Shown here: positions 1 through 5,815 of the stretch, piece by piece
Position numbering within the stretch: the first letter of the stretch is position 1
Layout: the number at the start of each line of letters is the position of its first letter
Source of the DNA: Burkholderiales bacterium
GTDB taxonomy: Bacteria > Pseudomonadota > Gammaproteobacteria > Burkholderiales > SG8-39
Length of the DNA: 8,792 bases
Assembly (NCBI GenBank): GCA_027457185.1
Contig: DAIDTN010000170.1
Span: forward strand, 1 to 8,792
Direction: 5' to 3'
The notes under the pieces: model-generated
Database searches by the model: none
What the model saw: the letters and a program-made list of their open reading frames with translations, nothing else
What the model was told of the DNA's origin: nothing
Position numbers and translations under genes: made by a program

Positions 1-2667
1 ATGGATCCGACGGTGTTCCCGATTCTGGCCTACAGTCTGACTTCGGCGACCCAGTCGCAAACCGCGCTCTACGATCTGGCGCAGTATCAACTGCGCCCCT
101 TGCTCTCCAGTGTCAACGGCGTGGCGCGCGTCCAGGTGATCGGCGGCGCACGGGAGGAATACCAGGTCACCGCGGATCCGGCTCGGCTCGTGGCGTACGG
201 GCTGACGCTCGGCGACGTGGCGAAAGCCTTGAGCGCAGCCAACGTGGTCACCGCCGTGGGACGGCTGGAGGACCATTACAAGCTGTATCTGGAAATAGCC
301 GATACCCGGCTGAGGACCATCCGGCAAATCGGCAACACCATCATCAAAAGCGGCAGCAACGGTATCGTGCGGCTGGAAGACGTGGCGCGGGTGAGCGACG
401 GCGTGGTGCCGCAATGGATCAAGGTCAATGCGGATGGACGCCCGGCGGTCCTGTTGAATATCTACCAGCAGCCCGGCAGCAACAGCGTGCAGATCGCCCG
501 CGACGTGCACGCGAAACTCGCAGACTACCGCTCGCAATTGCCGCCCGGCGTCAAGCTGGCGAACTGGTACGACCAAAGCGTGCTGGTGGTGAATTCCGCG
601 GCCAGCGTGCGCGCCGCCATTCTCATCGGCATCGGGCTGGCGGTGCTGGTGCTGTTCGCCTTCCTGCGCAATATCAAGATCACGCTGATCGCCGCCCTGG
701 TGGTACCGACCGTGCTGGCGGCGCCGGTGGTGTTGCTCTATGCGCTGGGTATGAGCTTCAACATCATGACCCTGGGCGGCATGGCGGCCGCGGTGGGTCT
801 GATCATCGACGATGCCATTGTCATGATCGAGCACATCGTGCGCCGCCTGCGCGGGGCTCCCGCCGAACACCATGGCCGGGTGATGGCGGCGGCGATGGAA
901 TTCATGCGCCCCCTGGCGGGTTCGTCGGCATCCACCATCGTCATCTTCCTGCCGCTGGCGTTTCTGACCGGCGTGACCGGCGCCTTTTTCAAGGCGCTGT
1001 CGCTGACCATGGCGGCGGGGCTGATCATCTCCTTTTTCGTCACCGCGTTGGCGGTGCCGCTGCTGGCGGATCATTTCCTCAACGAGAAAGACTCCAATCA
1101 AAAAGAAGGCGGACGCATCACTGCATGGATGCATCGCCGCTACGAAGCCGTGATGCAGCGTGTGCTCTCGCGGCCACTGCTGGTCCTTCTGTTCATCGTG
1201 CCCTTGCTGGCCGCGGGCTTTCTCGCCTTCAACAAGGTAGGTTCGGGCTTCATGCCAGCCATGGACGAAGGCGGTTTCATCCTCGATTATCGCTCCGCGC
1301 CGGGCACTTCGCTCACCGAAACCGACCGGCTGCTGCAGCAGGTGGAGGCCATCATCAAGGCCAACCCGTACGTGGATACCTATTCGCGCCGCACCGGCAC
1401 GCAATTGGGCGGCGGCGTCACCGAAGCCAACGAGGGCGATTTTTTCGTGCGCCTGAAAGCGGGTCCGCGGCCGCCGATCGAGACGGTAATGGACGACATC
1501 CGCGTTCAGGTCGAACGCAACGTGCCGGGGCTCAAAATCGAACTGGCGCAACTGATGGAGGATCTGATCGGAGATTTGACCTCGGTACCGCAACCGATCG
1601 AGATCAAGCTGTTCTCCGATAATCCGGAAGCGTTGCAGGCTGCTGCGCACAAGGTCGTTGCGGCGATCGACAAAGTATCCGGTGTGGTGGACACCCGCGA
1701 TGGAATTCGCCCAGCCGGTGATGCGCTGGACATCCGCGTGGATCGGGTAAAAGCCGCGCTGGAAGGGATGAACCCCGACAGCATTACGCAGATACTGCAA
1801 GGCTATCTGTCCGGGATCGTCACCACGCAGATTCAGAAGGGACCGAAATTGGTCGGCGTACGCGTGTGGACGCCGCAGGACCAGCGCGCCATCGTGCCGG
1901 ATGTGGGACGACTGTTGATCCGCGCACCCGATGGGCACGTGTTTCCGCTGAGGCGGGTGGCGCAGCTCGTGCCGGTCAGCGGCCAACCGCAGATCGACCG
2001 GGAAAACCTGAAGCGCATGGTGGCGGTAACCGGTCGCATCAGCGGACGCTCGCTGGGGCAGGTGATCGCCGACATCCAGAAAGTGATGGCGACGCCGAAC
2101 CTTCTACCCAAGGGCATGTACTTCGAGCTCGGCGGCCTGTACAAACAGCAGCAAATCGCTTTCAAGGGTCTGATGGCGGTATTTGCCGCGGCCGTCGGAC
2201 TGGTGTTCCTGCTGCTGCTGTTTCTGTATGAGAGCTTCCGCATGGCGCTGGCGATCATGGCGATACCGCTGCTGGCGGTGTCGGCGGTGTTCGTCGGTCT
2301 GTGGGTGTCCGGCATCGAACTCAACATTTCGGCGATGATGGGCATGACCATGATCATCGGTATCGTTACCGAGGTTGCGATTTTTTACTTTTCCGAATAT
2401 CGCGATCTGTTTCGCGAAATGCCGTTTCACCAGGCGCTGATCGATGCCGGTAAGAACCGCATGCGCCCGATCGCCATGACCACGTTTGCAGCCATCCTCA
2501 CCCTGCTGCCGCTGGCGTTCGCCATCGGACAGGGCTCAGCCATGCAGCAGCCGCTGGCGGTGGCCATTATCTCCGGACTGGCCGTGCAGTTGCCGCTGGT
2601 GCTGCTGGTGATGCCGGTGTTGTTCAGCGTGCTGGAACGGGGATCCCGCAATGGCGGGAACGCCTGA
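1..2667 (+). CDS. RND efflux pump, inner-membrane permease subunit (RND-1), 5' end cut by window
   Basis: Proton-driven RND transporter of the inner membrane, the motor of a tripartite efflux pump. The 888 visible residues begin inside the first periplasmic domain; family members run to about 1,030-1,050 residues, so roughly 150 N-terminal residues (TM1 and part of the porter domain) lie off the window. The ATG at base 1 is an internal Met. TM2 is at about 206-222, TM3 229-247 and TM4 255-276, the latter carrying Asp270-Asp271 and Glu277. The second periplasmic half opens with FMPAMDEGGF (417-426); TM8 to TM12 follow from about 722, ending at 'VMPVLFSVLE'. TM10 has Glu791 where AcrB has its Lys940; Arg820 precedes the RPIAMT motif of TM11. 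TM4 looks drug-type (HAE-like) while the TM10 Glu recalls CusA, so substrate class is uncertain. It probably ends an upstream operon that includes its adaptor. RND identity is certain; specificity is not. Confidence 0.95.
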   Translation: MDPTVFPILAYSLTSATQSQTALYDLAQYQLRPLLSSVNGVARVQVIGGAREEYQVTADPARLVAYGLTLGDVAKALSAANVVTAVGRLEDHYKLYLEIADTRLRTIRQIGNTIIKSGSNGIVRLEDVARVSDGVVPQWIKVNADGRPAVLLNIYQQPGSNSVQIARDVHAKLADYRSQLPPGVKLANWYDQSVLVVNSAASVRAAILIGIGLAVLVLFAFLRNIKITLIAALVVPTVLAAPVVLLYALGMSFNIMTLGGMAAAVGLIIDDAIVMIEHIVRRLRGAPAEHHGRVMAAAMEFMRPLAGSSASTIVIFLPLAFLTGVTGAFFKALSLTMAAGLIISFFVTALAVPLLADHFLNEKDSNQKEGGRITAWMHRRYEAVMQRVLSRPLLVLLFIVPLLAAGFLAFNKVGSGFMPAMDEGGFILDYRSAPGTSLTETDRLLQQVEAIIKANPYVDTYSRRTGTQLGGGVTEANEGDFFVRLKAGPRPPIETVMDDIRVQVERNVPGLKIELAQLMEDLIGDLTSVPQPIEIKLFSDNPEALQAAAHKVVAAIDKVSGVVDTRDGIRPAGDALDIRVDRVKAALEGMNPDSITQILQGYLSGIVTTQIQKGPKLVGVRVWTPQDQRAIVPDVGRLLIRAPDGHVFPLRRVAQLVPVSGQPQIDRENLKRMVAVTGRISGRSLGQVIADIQKVMATPNLLPKGMYFELGGLYKQQQIAFKGLMAVFAAAVGLVFLLLLFLYESFRMALAIMAIPLLAVSAVFVGLWVSGIELNISAMMGMTMIIGIVTEVAIFYFSEYRDLFREMPFHQALIDAGKNRMRPIAMTTFAAILTLLPLAFAIGQGSAMQQPLAVAIISGLAVQLPLVLLVMPVLFSVLERGSRNGGNA

Positions 2668-2697
2668 TCCGAATCGCGGCCGGCTATTCCGACCGCG
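2644..2697 (+). terminator. Two tandem hairpins around the stop codon of RND-1, possible transcript 3' end
   Basis: The first hairpin has a perfect 6-bp stem TCCCGC/GCGGGA with an AATG loop (2644-2659), inside the last codons. The second (2675-2697) has the arm CGCGGCCGG against CCGACCGCG with one C-A mismatch and loop CTATT. Neither is followed by a T tract, so this is not a classic intrinsic terminator; it could stabilise the 3' end or mark a Rho-dependent end. That the RND-1 transcript ends here is an inference. Confidence 0.3.
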
Positions 2698-2791
2698 CTA
2701 ACTTTCGACTAATTGTAAGTGCGTAGAGTGATCATCACGGTGGACGCAATCGCGTCGGTCGGATTTCAATCAACTCTACTGGAGCATCACC
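2668..2791 (+). promoter_or_regulatory. Intergenic leader upstream of the PepSY gene
   Basis: This 124-base gap separates RND-1 from the PepSY gene. It contains a relatively AT-rich patch (about 2700-2720) in an otherwise GC-rich setting, which is the likeliest promoter or operator site. A TAGAGT at 2724-2729 could serve as a weak -10, but no good -35 lies at the right distance. It also holds an 8-bp perfect inverted repeat, TCCGACCG (2688-2695) with CGGTCGGA (2756-2763), and a small hairpin GACGC-AATC-GCGTC (2743-2756). The ribosome-binding site GGAG is at 2781-2784, 7 bases before the ATG. No known operator sequence was recognised. Confidence 0.35.
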
Positions 2792-3127
2792 ATGAGAATC
2801 AGAAAATCTGTTCGTTTCGGCTTCATCGGACTGGCCGCCCTCGGCGCTTCCCTCGCCTTCGCCGGCGTGAGCAGCGCCAGTGAAACACACAAGAGCGACC
2901 CCGCCCTGATGGCCCAGGCCAAGATCAGCATGGAACAAGCCCGGGTAATCGCACTCAAAGCCCATCCAGGCAAAATTACAGACGAAGAACTGGAGCAGGA
3001 GAAAGGCGGCAGTGGCCTGCGTTATTCCTTCGATATCCGGAAGGGTAAGCACACGCAGGAAGTCGGTGTGGACGCGAAGACCAGCAAGGTGCTGGAAAAC
3101 GACCCGGAAGGACCCAATGCGGATTGA
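2792..3127 (+). CDS. Small secreted PepSY-domain protein
   Basis: A 111-residue periplasmic protein. Residues 1-8 are basic (RIRK, R8), followed by a hydrophobic stretch to about 26 and a plausible signal peptidase I site after VSSA (residue 29) or AFA (24). The mature part is one PepSY domain: a helix with 'SMEQARVIALKAHPG' (46-60), then an acidic helix (DEELEQEK), then strands reading 'LRYSFDIRKG' and 'QEVGVDAKTSKVLEN' (to 103). This helix-strand pattern ending in a V-D-A-x-T-G/S-x-V-L motif is typical of the family. PepSY proteins are linked to inhibition of proteases or sensing in the envelope, and small ones often sit beside two-component or redox/metal genes; the function here is unknown. 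The start is fixed by GGAG at 2781-2784. It is followed by a strong terminator, so it is probably either monocistronic or the tail of the RND-1 transcript. Confidence 0.9.
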   Translation: MRIRKSVRFGFIGLAALGASLAFAGVSSASETHKSDPALMAQAKISMEQARVIALKAHPGKITDEELEQEKGGSGLRYSFDIRKGKHTQEVGVDAKTSKVLENDPEGPNAD

Positions 3128-3186
3128 CCGTAGCCTGGTGGTTTAAACGCGTCGCCGCGACCGCAGCGATCCAGTTACGCAGTGTA

Positions 3187-3232
3187 GCCGCCGGACAATG
3201 CGATTGTCCGGCGGCGATAGCTGTTTCTTTTT
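3187..3232 (+). terminator. Rho-independent terminator after the PepSY gene
   Basis: A perfect 13-bp stem (GCCGCCGGACAAT at 3187-3199 with its exact complement at 3203-3215) closes on a 3-base loop GCG. It is followed by TTTCTTTTT (3224-3232). An outer pairing CAG (3180-3182) with CTG (3221-3223) would bring the helix directly up to the T tract. The opposite strand has no T run on its side, so it acts on + strand transcripts. It separates the PepSY gene from the tripartite efflux operon. Confidence 0.8.
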
Positions 3233-3247
3233 ACCATACTTTCAGGG

Positions 3248-3271
3248 AAGCTTCGGCTTGCAGTTCTTTTT
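3248..3271 (+). promoter_or_regulatory. Short TTCG-loop hairpin and T run in the leader of the TolC-like gene
   Basis: AAGC-TTCG-GCTT (3248-3259) would form a 4-bp stem capped by a UUCG tetraloop, which is unusually stable in RNA. A T-rich run TTCTTTTT (3264-3271) follows, just before the ribosome-binding site AGAGAG (3274-3279). It may be a weak second terminator or attenuator, or chance. I found no convincing -35/-10 pair between the preceding terminator and the gene at 3286, so the promoter of the efflux operon is unidentified. Confidence 0.3.
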
Positions 3272-3285
3272 GCAGAGAGTAATGC

Positions 3286-4713
3286 ATGAGGGTATGGTTC
3301 CTCCTTAGTATTCTGGCTTTGGTATCCGGCTGCGCGATCCAGTCCTATCAAGCGCGGCCACTCGATCCGGCCGAGCTGGCGAAGTCCTATGAGACGCGCA
3401 CGCTCGACTCCGCGGCGCTGCGTCAATTCATCCAAACCAGCTCGGGTCAGGACGTGGCTCCCTGGCCACCCAAAAGCTGGAGCGGGAAGATGCTTACCCT
3501 GGCCGCCTTTTATTACAGCCAGGATCTGGACGCAGCGCGCGCTAAATGGGGGACCGCCAAGGCAGGAATGGTTACCGCCGCGCAGCGTCCCAATCCAACG
3601 CTGCAGTTGCCCTTTCAACACACGACCGGCTCGAGCGGAACCTCGCAGTGGCCATACGGCCTGGGACTCGATATTCCGCTTGAAACCGCAGGCAAGCGCG
3701 GCTATCGGATAGCGCAGGCGCAACAACTGTCGGACGCCGCCCGCTTTGCCATCGGCAGCGTCGCCTGGCACGTCAGAAGCCGGCTGCGCGCACAGCTGCT
3801 CAAGCTTTACGCTGCCACCCAAAATGCGTCGTTACTTGAGCAGCAGATCGAGGCGCAGAATCAGATTGTCAAAATGCTGCAGCAGCGCCTCGCGGCGGGC
3901 GAGGCATCCGCCACCGAGGTGACTCAGCAGCGCATTGCGCTCGTCCGAACCCGCAATGACCTGGCGCATGCGCAACAGCAGAGGGAAGACGCCCGTGCGC
4001 AGGTGGCAAGCGCAATCGGCGTGCCGGTTAGCGCGCTGGACGGCATCCCAATCAGTTTTGCCGAGTTCGACAGAGTCTATCCGGACATTCCGGCGCGAGA
4101 GGCGCAACGCGAGGCGATCCTCAACCGGGCCGACCTTTTGGGCGCGCTGGCCGAATACGAGGCCAGCCAGAACGACTTGAAACTGGAAATCGCCAAGCAA
4201 TATCCGGACATTCACCTCGGACCCGGCTACCTCTGGGATCAGGGCGCGACCAAGATCGCCTTCGGCGCCACCGGCATTGCCCTACCCATCCTCAATCAGA
4301 ACCAGGGGCCGATCGCCGAGGCGAAAGCGCGCCGCGCCGAAGCCGCGGCGAAGGTGATATCGCTGCAAGCGCAGGCGATCAATCAAACGGGCCAGGCGCT
4401 GGTCGCTTACCGCGCGGCGCTCAAAAGCCTGCGCCAGAGCGAAGTTCTCCTGTCCGCGCAAGAACAGCAGCTGTCGACTGCTCAGAATCTGTATGGGTCG
4501 GGCGAGACCGACCGCCTGACGTTGGCGCTGGCGCACCAGGCGCTTTTTGCGGTTCTCCTCGTCCGCCAAAATGCGCTTACACAAGTGCAGAAATCGTTAA
4601 ACCAGCTCGAAGACGCGATCGAGCGCCCGCTGGATGGCGCGGTCGGGATAACCCGCGCCACCCTGTCTGCCCCCCGGCGCGACGCGCCTGCCAATCGAGG
4701 AACGCGGCCATGA
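3286..4713 (+). CDS. TolC/CzcC-family outer-membrane efflux lipoprotein
   Basis: Outer-membrane channel subunit of the tripartite pump, 475 residues, within the usual range for CzcC/CusC-like factors. The signal peptide has a lipobox LVSGC with the lipidated Cys at 16; the +2 residue is Ala, not Asp, consistent with outer-membrane sorting. An N-terminal linker follows (RPLDP at 24-28, WPPKSW near 60). Then come the two tandem outer-membrane efflux repeats: a long coiled coil at about 185-240 with RLAAGEASATEV (201-212), and its counterpart at about 346-445 with LYGSGETDRLTLALA (about 402-416). These paired sequences show the internal duplication typical of TolC. The start is supported by AGAGAG at 3274-3279, 6 bases upstream. 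Its stop overlaps the next gene's start (ATGA, 4710-4713), which implies translational coupling to the adaptor. Family assignment is firm; substrate is not determined by this subunit. Confidence 0.93.
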   Translation: MRVWFLLSILALVSGCAIQSYQARPLDPAELAKSYETRTLDSAALRQFIQTSSGQDVAPWPPKSWSGKMLTLAAFYYSQDLDAARAKWGTAKAGMVTAAQRPNPTLQLPFQHTTGSSGTSQWPYGLGLDIPLETAGKRGYRIAQAQQLSDAARFAIGSVAWHVRSRLRAQLLKLYAATQNASLLEQQIEAQNQIVKMLQQRLAAGEASATEVTQQRIALVRTRNDLAHAQQQREDARAQVASAIGVPVSALDGIPISFAEFDRVYPDIPAREAQREAILNRADLLGALAEYEASQNDLKLEIAKQYPDIHLGPGYLWDQGATKIAFGATGIALPILNQNQGPIAEAKARRAEAAAKVISLQAQAINQTGQALVAYRAALKSLRQSEVLLSAQEQQLSTAQNLYGSGETDRLTLALAHQALFAVLLVRQNALTQVQKSLNQLEDAIERPLDGAVGITRATLSAPRRDAPANRGTRP

Positions 4714-5759
4714 AACACAATCGCAATATTCTCGTGGGCCTGATCGCGGTCGTGATCATTGCCGGCGCGGTGATCTGGATACGCGGCACACCACCCCAGC
4801 CCGCCAACCCGGCGGACAGCGTGCCGGCAGCCACGACCAGCGCAGGTACCGTAGTGATCAGCGCGGCGCAGGCAACGATGAGCGGCATCGTCGTGCAGAC
4901 GCTGCCCCTCACCCGTTTCCAGCCGCAGACCAGCACCTACGCCAGCGTACTCGACGCGGGACCGCTGCTGCAGTTGCGCGGCCAATTGCGCTCGGCGCTG
5001 CTGCAAAGCGATGCGGCGCGCGCCCGGGCCGCGGCCTCGCAGCGCGAATACCGGCGCCTGGCCCTGCTCAATCGTCAGGATCACACCGTCTCGGACAAAG
5101 CGACGGAGGCGGCGCACGCCGCGTGGGAAGCGGATCGCGCGCATCTGCAATCGGCACAGGCAATATTGTCGGCCGAGCGCGACACGGCGCGCAGCCGCTG
5201 GGGCGGCGTGCTGACGGGCTGGGCGCTCGCCGCACGCTCGCCGCAACTGGATGCGCTAGATTCCGACCGGCAAGCTTTGCTGTCGGTCGCATTGCCGCAG
5301 AACGGGGCGAGCGGATCGCCGCCGCCGACGATCCGCATCGGCGTGCCCGGAGCCGGCAGCGAATTCACCGCGCGCTTCGCTTCGGCTTCGCCGCTGGCCG
5401 ACCCGCTCACCCAGAGCCCGGCTTATTTCTACCTGGCGCCGCGCGCGGGATTGCGCACCGGCATGCGCATCGAGGCCTTCGCGCCCGCCGGCTCTTCTGT
5501 CGAAGGCGTAGTGATCCCGAATTCAGCCGTCGTCTGGTATGCCAACCGCCCGTGGGCTTATGTGCAGAGCGACGCCACGCATTTTACCCGGCGCGAAATT
5601 GCCGTCGATACGCCCGCAGCCGACGGCTGGTTTGTCGCGCACGGGTGGCACGGTGGCGAGCGCGTGGTGGTCAAGGGGGCGGCCCTGTTGTTCTCGCAGG
5701 AATTCCAGCCGCAGCCACAACCAGGCGGTCCGAGCGCGGGCGGCGACGATGACGATTAG
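4710..5759 (+). CDS. Periplasmic adaptor (membrane fusion protein) of the RND-2 efflux system, divergent
   Basis: Adaptor of 349 residues that would bridge the inner-membrane pump and the TolC-like channel. An N-terminal anchor or uncleaved signal spans 7-24. After a Pro/Ala-rich linker come strands 'GTVVISAAQ' and 'SGIVVQTL', and then a helical hairpin at about 90-160 with its turn near 121-128 (NRQDHTVS). Next is a beta-barrel-like part (about 185-255), then 'VEGVVIPNSAVVWY' (264-277) and 'GERVVVKGAALL', which are typical of the membrane-proximal domain of RND adaptors. I cannot see the glycine-containing lipoyl half-motifs that usually flank the hairpin. The C-terminus is Pro/Gln/Gly-rich and ends in four Asp. 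GAGGAA at 4697-4702 supports the start, whose ATG overlaps the upstream stop. Assignment rests on the C-terminal motifs, the helical hairpin and the position between channel and pump genes. Confidence 0.85.
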   Translation: MKHNRNILVGLIAVVIIAGAVIWIRGTPPQPANPADSVPAATTSAGTVVISAAQATMSGIVVQTLPLTRFQPQTSTYASVLDAGPLLQLRGQLRSALLQSDAARARAAASQREYRRLALLNRQDHTVSDKATEAAHAAWEADRAHLQSAQAILSAERDTARSRWGGVLTGWALAARSPQLDALDSDRQALLSVALPQNGASGSPPPTIRIGVPGAGSEFTARFASASPLADPLTQSPAYFYLAPRAGLRTGMRIEAFAPAGSSVEGVVIPNSAVVWYANRPWAYVQSDATHFTRREIAVDTPAADGWFVAHGWHGGERVVVKGAALLFSQEFQPQPQPGGPSAGGDDDD

Positions 5760-5777
5760 ACGCATAAGCTGTTGCGT

Positions 5778-5814
5778 GCGACCGATCCCGATCGATTGAC
5801 GGGATTGCTGTCGC
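5778..5814 (+). promoter_or_regulatory. Hairpin directly in front of the RND-2 start codon
   Basis: In the 56-base gap between the adaptor and RND-2, GCGAC (5778-5782) pairs with GTCGC (5810-5814) and ATCCCG (5785-5790) with CGGGAT (5800-5805), around a 9-base loop. The hairpin ends one base before the ATG at 5816. Its 3' arm contains the only purine-rich candidate ribosome-binding sequence (GGGA, 5801-5804, 11 bases from the ATG). It could lower or gate translation of the pump. No T tract follows, so a terminator is unlikely. Confidence 0.35.
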
Positions 5815-5815
5815 C

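Noticed and set aside
1..3. ATG at base 1 as the true start of RND-1
   Set aside because: The protein begins in the middle of the first periplasmic porter domain with no TM1; the family needs about 150 more residues upstream. It is an internal Met codon.
414..1622. Open frame of 402 codons on the + strand in another frame
   Set aside because: It is fully inside RND-1, has biased His/Arg/Gly composition and no recognisable motif.
3282..3308. ATG at 3282 just upstream of the lipoprotein start
   Set aside because: It is out of frame, stops after eight codons, and sits only 2 bases after the ribosome-binding site; the ATG at 3286 gives a proper lipoprotein signal peptide.
3175..3822. Minus-strand frame of 215 codons covering the intergenic region and the start of the channel gene
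   Set aside because: Mostly antisense to the lipoprotein gene; it runs through the terminator hairpin and has no membrane, signal or domain features.
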